Of a stretch of 64,000 bases of DNA, positions 11,889 to 23,518 are shown piece after piece. The position numbers and the translations under genes are program-made. How positions within the stretch are numbered: the stretch's first letter is position 1; each line of letters begins with the position of its first letter. The stretch is from Megamerina dolium (Eukaryota > Arthropoda > Insecta > Diptera > Megamerinidae). The notes beneath the pieces are model-generated. The model saw only the letters and a program-made list of their open reading frames with translations, made no database searches and was not told the DNA's origin. The stretch lies in NCBI GenBank assembly GCA_963854835.1, contig OY978529.1, positions 45,826,821 through 45,890,820 of the forward strand, in the 5' to 3' direction.

Positions 11889-13660
11889 TACAAAAAAAAA
11901 ACTCATTCTCTTACGAGTGAAGAAACTTATGAATTTACTCAACAAAATAAATGAAAATTCACCACGTGGTAAACAAAATGAAATAAAATGTATAAACAAT
12001 AATTCAAAAAAAAAAAAATTTTTTAGGAACGACAAAAAAGTTTCTGCATAAGTTTTTTCGAACCTCTTGTTACCCGTATAAGCAGAAAAAAAAGCAAAAC
12101 ACAAAAGGGAAACTCTCGTAAAACTGCAACAACAAACTTCAACACTTTTTATTTGTCATATTTATTACGCTTGAAGTTTCTTTCCGATGCTTTCTTCTCC
12201 TTACATCTTCATGCATAAATATACCTAACACATACATTTACAGCCGTTGTTCGCACACACATACGCACAAATACAAATCAAAACTTTTTACTAATTCGAA
12301 TATCATTTGAATTTAAGTATGGGTATGCATATCACACTCTCTCGTCTACACTCAAAACTGGAAAGAATAAAACTTGCGACAGCAACAATTGCAGTCTGTC
12401 ACATATTGTTACCACTTACCATCATATTTATGTATATACTCTGTTAAAAAGTATTGAGAATTTATGAATTGAATGCAATATATTCAATTAATCATCAAAA
12501 TTGATGATTAAGCTTTAAGCGAATTCTTATATACAAATTTCGGATACTTTTTATACCCAATACATAATCGAATCAAAGATGTCCATCCGTTTGTCCGTTT
12601 TCCTGTCATCTGGTTTATTCACTCGATAACTGCATTAAACTGCACAAAAGAGCATTTAGACCCACTTATACTTATTTATTGTTTTAGAAACCCACCTTTG
12701 TTCAATTTCCATTTGCAATTATCGGTGTGCAAAATGAAAAATTCCTTTTACAGATTTTTTATTGATGGGTTTCGATTATGTAGGTGGACACAAAAATAGG
12801 ATAGCAGCTATACTAATTTGCAAGGTAAATGCTATTAAAAGAAATCACTAAAAAAATTGCATATTTCAAGGGGGGCAAATTTGATTTTTCGTTTTTGTGG
12901 CGCATAATTTTCTTATTTTTAATCCTCTAACGATCTCCCAAATGCACTTTTATTCAGACATTCCAAGTCAGGTGTTAAAAATGCCCTTTCGTAAGAGAGC
13001 TAAAGATTGAAATATTCTACAAAATTATTCCTTGTGAAATTTTACTGTACGTCCCAAACACTGATATAAATTTTAACAATTTTTCCGCACTTATTCTAAC
13101 ACCACTCAGGCAAAAAATTGCTAACTTAATATGGCTAACAATAAAAATTTGACCTGAGAATGCAAAAAGTTTTGAAGATTTTCCTTTAGCTGTCTAGGTC
13201 TTGCATCCTCGGTTCGAATTATTCCGCCCCAAGGAAATGACCCTGAAATTGTTTCACAGTGTTATTTGTCAGCTATTCATTTTGAAATTTAAATATGCAA
13301 TATTTGAATCAAAATTAAAATAGTCGCGTATTCACACATTTTGTTTAACTTTAAATGGCCGTGTTGCAAATATGCTCTCCAATTTGTACCTCAACACATC
13401 CACAACTATTACAATTTATAAGCAACAAATACTTGTGCGCCCTTATATGTAGATATTTTACATGTATGATCAATTTCATTTCACCATCGTTTTGGCATCA
13501 ACAAGCAATATGCCCTTGGATAGCATAATTGAAAAATACAACACTGTGCTAGGCGGTCATATATGGTAAACATAATACGAGTACGCTCATTTCAGTGATC
13601 ATAGCCATATTTCTGGTTTAGCTTTAGTTTTGGAGTAATTTCGCATTTGAAAATCTCATT
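11889..13660. other. intergenic spacer
   Basis: AT-rich with A and T tracts. Nothing coding is recognised. Confidence 0.5.
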
Positions 13661-13783
13661 CGAACATTTAATATTTTTTATATTGTATATTAACAGTTTT
13701 TTAATAGTTACCAAGTCAAGTTACTCGAACATTTAATATTTTTGTATATTGTATATTAACAATTTTTTAATAGTTACCAAGTC
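13661..13783. repeat. two-copy tandem repeat, 65-bp period
   Basis: Copies at 13661-13717 and 13726-13783 share CGAACATTTAATATTTTT, the TATTGTATATTAACA block and the TTAATAGTTACCAAGTC end with very few differences, indicating a recent tandem duplication directly upstream of a SINE. Confidence 0.85.
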
Positions 13784-13835
13784 GGTCGTAATTCTCCGTT
13801 AAAAAGTGTATTTTACTTTTTCCTTTAGTGTAGTG

Positions 13836-14185
13836 GTTGCCGTAGCTCAGTGGTTAGTGTGTTGGCCTTCTGATCTGTAAGTCGTGGGTTCAATCCCCGG
13901 CTGAAGCATAATAATTTTAATATCGAAAAAATTTTTCTTTCGAACGGTACCCATCTGTCGGCAAGCAATTGACAATTCTTCCAGCAATAACAATTTGCCA
14001 TGGAAGAGCTTCTAAAAGAACTCTGTGACAAAGCTCAGAAATCGTGATGTCGCAAGAGTTCTGCCATTCGGAACCGACTAAAATAAGGAGGACTCTTCTA
14101 ATACTGTCCAAAATTTAAGACGCGCAACAGTAATGGAAGAGAAGCTCGGTCAAATAGCCCTTCGGGGTTTATAAGCGCCACATAT
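13836..14185 (+). mobile_element. tRNA-derived SINE, copy 1 (full length, tail type A)
   Basis: The 5' part contains a Pol III box A (TAGCTCAGTGG, 13843-13853) and, 44 bp from box A start to box B start, a box B (GGTTCAATCCC), as in a tRNA gene. A non-tRNA body of about 250 bp follows. It includes blocks shared with the other copies (CGAACGGTACCCATCTGTCG, ACAATTTGCCATGG, and a TTCTGCCATTCGGAACCG-like block) and ends with CCCTTCGGGGTTTATAAG and a CACATA end before a T-rich flank. The anticodon-loop region reads CTTCTGA, closest to a TCT anticodon, but the parent tRNA is uncertain. It cannot code for protein and would depend on a LINE for mobility. Confidence 0.88.
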
Positions 14186-16743
14186 TTTTTTTATATATAT
14201 TTTTTTTTTAAACTTTTTCTTTGTCATATCCGTCAACGAAATCAGTTTTCGCAGAGGTACTTCCTATTTTGAAATATTTTGTGAAAAGCTATATTGTTTG
14301 CTAATTTCGGTGCATATTTTAATCGGTCCATAAAATTAACCGTTTTTGCAGAACTATAAATATAACCCTGTTCTTTTTAACTCTAAGCTAGTTATAATAC
14401 CCTGTGAATACAATCTTGTAAATGCAACTCTGCGGTTTCTGTGAAGAGAGCCTTGTAAATGCAAGCTTGTATGAAAGTTAATAAAGAAATAAAAGGAAGT
14501 TAGCGAACCATTTCCTGGAATGCACTCAGACTCTACGATCGCATTTTGATCAAAACGTTTGATTCGACCACAGCGGTACTATTGTAATATCGCCTTTGCC
14601 AGCAATAACAGTGTAATCGAAAAATGTCAACATTTATAATATTTACATACACATACGAGTATTGAACGTCAAAAGCAAAATTCAAAAATTAATGTTGATT
14701 AGTTATGGTATCATGAGCGTTTCTGGCACCATACAACTAGTGCAACTTTATAATATACCCTTACTTTACTTATTTAGCCATTGCAAATCTTAGGCACAGA
14801 CATGGTGCAGTACATGGTATTTCTAACGCAGATTTAATCTTCTGCTGCATCGGACCTCACCATCTGGTTCTGCATACAAAACCTTCTTGGCTGGATCTTA
14901 TCTCTGTCATACAACTACAGCTATTGGGAAAGATTTATTACAATATTGATTTCAGAACAGATGTTATATAAATTCTAATAAGTTTCGCAGGAATATCGAG
15001 TTCAAACAATGCTTTGATCTTCATCAGAATTTAGAGCAGTGTGAATATCGAGCTAATATGAGCTATGGCTTGGAAATCTTTTTATTTATTTTTATTTATG
15101 GTCGAAGCCCTATGTCACAAAAAGATGCTTCTTTTACAAAATTATAAATATTTTCGCAGCTTATTACAATCTCCTCTTCGATTGAATATTGAAATGAAAA
15201 GACAATTTCTTAGGTATTGTATTTAGACAAATCTGCTTACATATTTATTTCAGAAGTTTTTATTCAAGCTATTTTCCTCATATTTGCTCCACTATTTATA
15301 GTATTTCTACATTGTCGTGCTATTTTCATTGTAAACTATCATATTGCTCTCACCATCAGCACTAAATGATCGAAAAAAATGCGAAAAGGAAGAATTTTAA
15401 GAAAAATATATAGGTTTGTGATAACAACAACAACAGCAACAACAATATGTTTGTTGCATACTTTATGACTTTCTTAGCATGTTGTTCGTGCATACATATA
15501 TTTTGGTATGCATGTACTTGGCACAAATATTTTTATGCGCATTTACTTATTTTAACATTCAACCATCACCAAAGCGATACCACTGTCACTGTGTTTGTGT
15601 GAGTGTGTTTACTGCATACAAAATATATATGCATATGTATTGTACTCGCATAACAAATACAAATATGCATATTTCATGTGACGTAAATATTCAGATTCAG
15701 TGTACGAATAAAGCGAACTATAAGTTCGACCGCAAAAGCTGTATATTACCATATTTTTATACAATGGTTTTTCATACAATATATACATATTTTACATAGT
15801 GCATGTGTACTTGAATTTTCTTCTTGTGTATATCTTTTCTTGCATATAACAAACATTTTTGGCGCATTGCATTTTGGTTGCACCGCAAAAAAAAAATATG
15901 CAATACAAAATAACACAACGAACAAGGATATATTTTCGAGTGCTCACATCGTTTGCTACATACTTACTGCAATGAAATGAAAAGAAATGCAAAAAAGAAT
16001 ATTTTTTAGATATCTATTACACATATTCTTTGAGAGATAGAGCCGCAAAATACTATATTTTAAACCACAATTGCAATTGCTCAAATATCGTTTTTATTTT
16101 TATTGTTGCATTTTTACGTTACCATTTTGTACACACACAGTCACTATCGGGTGATAAGCCAAAATGATGCCATAAAGAGTTATATTTTACTTCAGTATCT
16201 ACTAGGTTATTGGTATTTACTTCTTTTGCTTAAAATGTCGCAATTTTTTGGGTTTTTTTGTTTGTGATCAACAACAACGGCAGCAATAACAACTGATGTA
16301 AACTTATTTCACAAGAAATACGATTCAACATAAAATATCCTTTATAGTTCATTTGTGGAGGATTTGGTAGCAATAATACTATCCTCAACAATAACAACAA
16401 CAACAACAACAGCCAGAGCATAGTGAACATTTCGAGTACATTCAAATGGCACAATGGCTGCCAGGAATAAACGCACGCAGGGAATTGTGTACATTGTGTA
16501 AACATATGAGACCATATAGTGGTCATAGAAAATTGGATCAACTACCACCAACCACAAAATCGTAACCAGATCACCATGCATTTCACTGAAAATGCAATTC
16601 GGCAAATGCAATGCAAAAATCCATAACCATTGTATATAGAGAGAAATTTGCTTGTGTATATGTTATGTAAAAAAACTTTCAGGTGAGTTTGAACATCGCT
16701 AGATATGTGCTAATTTAAGTCTCTTAGATAGTAAGTACCAACG
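14186..16743. other. intergenic spacer with simple repeats
   Basis: Contains a (CAA)n run at about 16388-16412 and several CAACAA/ACAACAG stretches. The open frame at 15479-15799 is made of TATGTA-type low complexity. No gene recognised. Confidence 0.5.
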
Positions 16744-16860
16744 ACTGAAGGAGTCACCATACGTACATTTGCTGATGACGCTGTTGCCTTGGCCGTTGAC
16801 ACTCTTCTGCACTCAGTGCGTCAACTGTTGCGGACTTGTCGCTCTAGACATGAGCCTTAA
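16744..16860 (+). pseudogene. non-LTR reverse transcriptase scrap with an FADD box
   Basis: The plus frame reads GVTIRTFADDAVALAVDTLL and ends at a stop at 16858-16860. TFADDAVALAV corresponds to the YADD catalytic box of non-LTR reverse transcriptases. Only about 38 codons survive, and the piece abuts a mariner remnant on the other strand. The motif is short, so the family is open. Confidence 0.6.
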
Positions 16861-16867
16861 CATAGCC

Positions 16868-17265
16868 CCTAGGCGGCCAATTGACCGGCCCCAAACGTGA
16901 AATAAACTGTTCACCGAACTCGCCTCTCTATTGGGCCATTGTTTCGCGTACTGTGTAGCATGTAGCACTGTCTTGTTGAAACCACATGTCAGCCAAATCT
17001 AGGTCTTCAATTTTGGGCAAAAAAAAGTTTGTAATCATCGCACAGTAGCGCTCGCCATTCACAGTAACGTTCCTGTTTTCGTCGTCTTTGAAAAAGTACG
17101 ATTCAATGATGCCACCGGCCCATAATCCATACCAAACAGTGCATTTTTCGGGATGCATTGTCAGTTCTTGCAATGCTTCTGGCTGCTCTTTACACAAAAT
17201 ATGTGAATTTTGATTGTTCACGTATCCATTCAACCAGAAATGAGCTTCGTCCCTGAACCTGGCTC
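16868..17265 (-). pseudogene. mariner (DD41D-like) transposase fragment
   Basis: The minus strand reads DEAHFWLNGYVNNQNSHIL (first catalytic motif), HPEKCTVWYGLWAGG, VTVNGERYCAMITNFFLP and MWFQQDSATCYTVRETMAQ (second motif), then a stop and ISRLGPVNWPPRG-like text after a shift. It aligns in motif order with the transposase at 10699-11772 but is clearly another subfamily. The third Asp region and both ends are missing. Upstream, at 17270-17470, the frame breaks several times. Confidence 0.85.
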
Positions 17266-17554
17266 ATAAATCGAAACTCCGAAGTGTCTATCAACAACAA
17301 ATTGCTTTTGTACTCAGCTATTTTAAAAGCCCGTCTGCACATACGGTATTCAGCTGTCGAGCACTGCACTTACCTCCAACGTTGAAATACTCAAAGGTTC
17401 CACTCAAAGACCCTAAGTATGATCGTAAATTCGCTTTACAATGTCACAAACGTCAAGTGCATAGTGACGTCAAATTTCCCACAGACTTCGCAAAAATAAA
17501 GAAGAATTGAACTATTAGTGCTAAATATATACGTACATATGTAAAAATCCCCAA

Positions 17555-17740
17555 CAGTGGCGTAGCCAGGATTTTGGCAAGGGGGGAGGAAGTTATTAGG
17601 TGAAAAAGATGTGTGAGAAAAATTGTTTAAAGCATGATTTTTAAATATAGATATATTATATTATTATTTTTCTTTTTTAACAAGACCATCGACCAAAGGG
17701 AGATCTATCCCCCTGAACCCCTCCCCCGGCTACGCCACTG
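17555..17740. mobile_element. hAT-like MITE with intact 8-bp target duplication
   Basis: Inverted ends CAGTGGCGTAGCC are identical over 13 bp on both sides, and the flanks are identical 8-mers (ATCCCCAA at 17547-17554 and 17741-17748). CAG...CTG ends plus an 8-bp duplication are hallmarks of hAT elements, and CAGNGGCGTAGCC ends are common among animal hAT MITEs (established knowledge). The 186-bp body is non-coding, with G-rich and C-rich arms just inside the repeats. Confidence 0.93.
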
Positions 17741-17748
17741 ATCCCCAA

Positions 17749-19273
17749 ATATAAATATGAACAACTTTAGGCATAAGTTTTTCTGATTTGCTCTTTATGA
17801 ATACAGTATTATCATTTAATAGCTTTAACAATTATTGTCGTTTAAGGTACATAATTACCATATATACCGAAGTCATATTTTTCACTGAAATTATTTGCGT
17901 AAGCCAACAATACCAACAACAATTACAGATAATCCAATTTTATAATATTAGATGCCATTCGATGCCATATTGACCAAGTCAAACTAAGTTACTTCCATTT
18001 CCGCACAGACAGATACATTCAGTACTGGCATATTTATATTTATGTTACTTATGATATGTGTATTATATAGACATGTTCATATATGTTATGTATCCATAAT
18101 CTAGAGAGACAAAGCATTATGCTATTGCTACTGATATTATCATTGATGTGACTGTTATTGTTATAAATTATTATTTTGGTTGTTGTTGCCATTTTCGTTA
18201 TGACCATTTCTATTGCTATTGTTGCGTTGTCGTCGTCGTCGTCGTTATTATTGTTGTTGAATGCTATGAATTCAAGTAGAAGGGATACTAACGACGAATA
18301 GTGTAAGAAACGGAATTACGAAAACGATGAAGAATAGTAACAGCACAACATATTATAACCATAATTTTTGTCATAGTCATCATGGTTGTCGCCATAGTTG
18401 TCCTTACAATTTTTTATGTTTACACAAAAAAGGATAATAAACGCACGATTTGTCGTAGATTTTTATTTTAGTTCTTTGTCACTCAAATTGTATGTCTCTG
18501 CTTATTTTGTTAACAACATAACATATGTACGTAATACAATATTCATTATATTATTGTTGCCGCAAAATATCAAGTAACTAGAATTAAATAAAAATTGCTT
18601 AGAGATTTTGAACAGATAAATTTGAAATATCAGAAGAAAAAAATAATGCAAAAAATTAAAGGAATAAAAGTTAAGCCAATTGGTTATATTAAGCATTAAA
18701 AACTGCATTTCGATTTGCGAACATTCACAAAATCTTTACAAATTCTAGAGCAAGTAAGCGCAAATGCAAACACAAAAACTTATTTAAATCTAAAAGAATT
18801 GCAACTGCGGTGTCAGTTCAATTCCCTTCAAGTCACTTCAGTTCAATTAAATTCCATTACAGCTCAATAAACAATATGGCTACTAGGGCTCTAGACAACC
18901 AAAAAAAGTAGAATATAACAGCTGATGATTGCTAATTTTAGCTGTTAGCCCGCCACCCTTCATTAACTTAATTTACTTTTTTTTTAATAGTGAATAAAAG
19001 GACTCTTTGTTAAATTTAAAATAAGCAATATGGCTGCCACCGTCATCCTACTCACGCAAACATGATTGTAACCATTGTAGAGAATTTTTGTTCTTTCATA
19101 TTTTTTGGGGTAACAAAAATCATAAAGGAGCTGGTGCTGATGGAACAAAAGGGCACCAATTGTGGATCTTCAATCATTTTCATCTGATCTACTGTTTCTT
19201 AAAAATAACATTTCGATGATTTCATTTGCCCAAAAAAAAAAATCGTGCTCTTCTTCGTTGTCCTAGCTTTTTC
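17749..19273. other. intergenic spacer
   Basis: Includes a short GTC run near 18230-18245 and runs of TTGTTATTG-like repeats. No gene recognised. Confidence 0.5.
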
Positions 19274-20060
19274 CTATTTGGAGTCGGTTCTCCTTATACG
19301 ATATTTCCAGGTCGTGCGATCCTGTGTCGTCTCCTCCTTTATGTTCTTGCTACGCAAATTGGATTTTATTAAGTTGCACCAAGTTCGAAGTGGTCTTCCT
19401 GGACCTCTTTTACTCTCTTCCATTGCCAATGTTCTCCTCAATACGTGATCTTCCGGTGTCCTCATTACATGACCATACCAACGGAGGCGATTTTTTTGCT
19501 GCTTATCTGTGATAGGCGCCACCTTGCTGCTTCCACGGACGTACCTATTCTGGACTTTATCGAGTAGGGTAACACCACTGGCCCAACATAGCATACGCAT
19601 TTCCGTCACATGTAGTTTTGTTATAGGTTCTGCGGTATCGCCCTGCACTCAGAGGAATAAAGCATTGCTGGTCTGACAATTTATTTGTAGAATTTGCCTT
19701 TTATGTGTTGTGGCACCCACATTGGATACTATGCGACATTTTTTTGGCAAGCGTGCCGTTTACACTAATATGCGAGCCAAGGTATTTGAAGCTTTCGACG
19801 CTCTTGATGGAATCGCTGCCAATTTTTAAGCAGGTTTTTTCGGCTTCTCCTTCGAACTTCGAACTCAATAATCTCGGATTTGCTGCGGCTTACTCTCAAA
19901 CCATTTGATTCAAGCGCGTCCACCCATAGGTCGAGCTTTCCTTGCAGAGCAGCTTTATTTTCGGCAGGCTGTCTTGGATGTCGCGCGTAAGTAAATCCAA
20001 CACCAGGTTGAAAAACAGCGGGCTAAGGGCTGAGCCCTGATGAACGCCCACATTTACATT
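19274..20060 (-). pseudogene. non-LTR retrotransposon RT remnant (C-terminal half)
   Basis: On the minus strand, from 20060 down, the text reads VHQGSALSPLFFNLVLDLLT (RT palm), then with a frame shift LQGKLDLWVDALESNGLRVS, FKYLGSHISVNGTL (thumb), and the open frame 19648-19274 with LHVTEMRMLCWASGVTLLDK, NRLRWYGHVMR and KRGPGRPLRTW. This order is the classic C-terminal half of an endonuclease/reverse-transcriptase element. The YADD catalytic box that should sit between LVLDLLT and LQGKLDL is absent, so an internal deletion removed the active site. Confidence 0.88.
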
Positions 20061-20353
20061 AAGCGCCTATTTTGCCTGAAAAACACATGTTAGGCCACAA
20101 CTCGAATGCGGCACAATTTCAATCAGGAGCCATCCCAAAGGTTAAGTATGAAGTTCAATCATGACACAAATACAGGCTGTTACATTCTCTCATTTTATCA
20201 ATCATACCCGACAAACCCAACATGCTTGTAAAAAACTTACACTAAGCTTAATTATAGAAAAAACGAAAGGGTAGCCTTGGAAAAACATCTCTAATTGTAA
20301 GAGTTTCGCTAGTGCTTGATAATTTATGAGTAGCAACGATTACAGATATCTTA

Positions 20354-20846
20354 TAGCCTAGACAGACGGCAGCCTAATTCCAGATTACCGAGTAAATTCG
20401 AATTAACTCGGACATTAACTGCAGCTAATCCGCATAAACTCTATGAGTTAATTCTCAAAATAAAAGAGGATTAGGGCAATTTGCGATGGCAACACTTCTG
20501 AAAATTGTCCATTGTGAATTTTTCTCCATCCATTTTACAAAATATTAGGTGTGTTCGCTAACGAAAAACTTTCAACAATTGTTTACAGTTTTCAACATAA
20601 AAAGTGTTGGCGAACAAATAAATCCAGCTGTCAATCATGAACGGTGAAAGTCAATTTAAAAGTTTCTGATCGTTTTCAGTTCACGTACTTCTTGTAGATT
20701 TTTTCATATCGAGAGTGATAGATGACAGAAATTGATTGTGATAGTAATGTAAGTGGACAGACCTAATAAAACAGCAATCAGCCGTTTAAGTGCGCCGGAT
20801 TAAGTGCGCCGGTAATTCGGAATTAGGCTGCCGTCTGTCTAGGCTA
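20354..20846. mobile_element. MITE with 28-bp perfect inverted ends and TTA target duplication
   Basis: Both ends read TAGCCTAGACAGACGGCAGC and continue identically with CTAATTCC before diverging into related AATTACCG text. TTA flanks both sides (20351-20353 and 20847-20849). The element is 493 bp without coding capacity. A 3-bp TWA duplication suggests PIF/Harbinger; a TA duplication with ends starting GCCTAG is the alternative reading. Confidence 0.88.
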
Positions 20847-20959
20847 TTAGAGTAATTGTGCAGCTTGTTGATTTGTTGATTATAAAGCCACCTTCAATAG
20901 TCTGACAATGGATTACGGTATTCTTGCGAAGTTCAACGTTTTCTTTGCAGAAAGACACT

Positions 20960-21450
20960 GTATAGTCCCCGATGTAAAGTGAAAATTGGAAAGGTCATCT
21001 CCACGCCGTTTAATACAGAACGGGGTTCCAGATAAGGTAATTCATTATCGTGCGACTTCCATATTCTTATTATGGAGAAAATAATACGAGCTACTCATTT
21101 GAGATATAATGGCACTATCGTCGGCAAAAACCATTACCGTATGCCGGCGATATTGACATAATCAGTATGAATAAGTGAACAGTCGGTGCAGCATTCTCAG
21201 AGTTTTCGAGAGAAAAGTCCTACGCAAAATCTTTCGATCGATTGGCATTGGTGGCGAGTGTCGAATAAGGTAAAACCGTGAGCTGTATGAGCAATATGAC
21301 GACACCAACATAGTATAGCATATCAAAATTCAGATCTAGATAATGTCGAGCGAATGGAAGGATACGCTCCAGCTAGGAGAGTGTTATATTCGAAACTCCC
21401 TGGTAAAGCACGCAGATAGGCAGAGCTTGCGAAACATGATCGATCGACCT
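20960..21450 (+). pseudogene. non-LTR retrotransposon RT remnant with mutated catalytic box
   Basis: The plus strand, with several shifts, reads GNSLSCDFHILIMEKIIRAT, NGTIVGK, YAGDIDIIS (the YADD box with one Asp position changed to Gly), AAFSEFSREK, VFERKVLRKIF and VERMEGYAPARRVLYSKL. The order matches the RT palm to C-terminus of the same kind of element seen at 31500-32025 and 34525-35080. It has multiple stops and is dead. Confidence 0.8.
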
Positions 21451-23422
21451 AAATCAATTTTCGGCTGTAATAAGTAAGTAAGATTTTAAAGCTTTTATTG
21501 AAAAGCGTGACTGTCGAAAAATATATTGTAACAACCGTACACATTTCCGAGTTGTGCGGCTGTATTAGTCGACAAACCTCTCTAATCATCAGAACTTCCA
21601 CTTGGGTCACTCTGGCACTATGATATTGCCGCTCTTGATAAATGTACCCAACACCAACCCCGCTGTCCATTTAGATTAATCTATCAATCTATAGGGATGC
21701 CATATTCGATGAAAAGGCTATTTCTTTTGAATTCGGCACTCATAGGAAATTTAACCTTAAAATCACTCATAAAACACAAGTATGGTATAACGTAACCTGT
21801 TATTCCCATAAGCGTATTATTTGATATTGAACTCAAGACTCTCCTGTGCCCGTAAGTATATTCAGCCCAATAATTGGCTGTCATAATTCTGAACTTTACT
21901 GAGTTTTTGAACTACCTAGAACTACCTAGAACAGGCAACAGCGGGGTTCACTCCACCACCTTAATGTACATGCTATGCATTAATACATACTCATTCTCTT
22001 AAGTGCACATGTACTCGTACACAACAAATATGCGTACATATGTATGTATGCCTTCGGTATATTGGCTTAATTTATTCATATTCAAATGAAGCTGAAAATC
22101 AAATGTTTCCGCCATTGGCCGTTGCTAATCTTACTGCTGTGTTGTTATTGTTGCTGCTGCTGCTGCTATTGCGCATCTACGATATAGTATGTATTGCAAT
22201 AATTTTCAATTTATCCTAAGGGTAGAATCATGCCTTTCTCTGGGGGATATTCGATTTAATGCTGCAACGGAAATTTACAAATCGCCACAACAGCAGCGAC
22301 AACAACAATTAAGTAGTACAACGACTGCTAAAGCAATTGATGCAAAATTGATGCTTAAAAATGGAAATTGCCATTTTAGTCCGTTTAGTTGAATGGTCTA
22401 CACAAGCTTATGCTCTCACGTACATACTCGTATATTATACGTTTATGCTTGGGGATATAGTTTCAGTAATGATTACTGCTACTACTGTTGTTGGCGGTGC
22501 TCGACGAATGAGTATCTTAGTTATTGCATTAATTGTTTGGCTCTATTTATGTACGTATGTGACCATTATATGTTCACTACATAGGTAAGTACATACTTAC
22601 AGCTTCAGAGCATATTCGCTTTGGTCTAATAAAGCGCCGCACTCATGAGTAAATTGTTAATGCATCTACATTACAATATATTTTATATTTTCTGTATAAT
22701 ATACATACGTACATCCCCAGCCTGTCATGCACAGTCTTTACTAAATTATATCACCGGAAGCAAACAACTTTAAACAATGCACTCCACTGGTAAAATTACT
22801 GAAACATTAGAACGGGTTGAGTTATTTACCCACAATTATTAAAATTTTAAAAGAATCTTGTATGAATCGTATTATATTAATTCGTCAAAACATGGATAGT
22901 CAAAATTCACTATATTCACTTCATCACGTTTTTTGTCGCCTCGATAATTTGACCTTCCCTAATGTACATACATTTTATGTATGATAGTTATAATTTGATG
23001 ATTTGTTGTGACTAGTATGTATTACGCTAACAATATATGCGTTTTAGTGATATTGCACGAAAGGCGTATAAGCCATGATAATGATTGAAGAATTACAATT
23101 TTTATATATAATTCCTACATCATCGAAGATTACGCAGAAAATCACAGCAAAATAACTAACGAACGCAATGAAACAAATTAATAATTTTATTTAATTTAAT
23201 TTAAATCAGTGTCGCACAAATAGCATTAAATGCCGTGTTGACATGAGGAGACCTCGCAAAAAGCAGCTAAGTCGCTTCGACTTTATATAAAGCAATATAT
23301 GCTCTTTTATTTACATTTATAATTATGGAATTAATGTGCAGTCAAAGAACTTACGGTCGTATTACAAAAATAAGACCGCAATCACCAACATTAGGCTATA
23401 ATTAATCACAAAAATCAAAATA
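21451..23422. other. intergenic spacer
   Basis: Holds a GCT/GCTGCTGCT stretch near 22153-22170 and CAACAG-type runs. No conserved gene. The open frames at 22189-22588 are low complexity. Confidence 0.5.
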
Positions 23423-23428
23423 TTTATT
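23423..23428 (-). terminator. polyadenylation signal AATAAA of the His-rich gene
   Basis: AATAAA on the minus strand, about 90 bp after the stop at 23519. It is the first canonical hexamer clearly downstream of the gene. Confidence 0.55.
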
Positions 23429-23518
23429 ATACAATATTTATGTATAATGAACATGTGTATTTATACAATATGTAACCTTCAACATATGTATATGAAAATA
23501 AAAAAATTAACATTAAAT

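Noticed and set aside
13843..13905. A tRNA gene predicted from boxes A and B
   Set aside because: The tRNA-like part is fused to a body repeated at four other loci and its acceptor stem does not pair properly; it is the head of a SINE.
15479..15799. 106-codon frame in spacer
   Set aside because: Composition driven by TACATA/TATGCA repeats; no domain.
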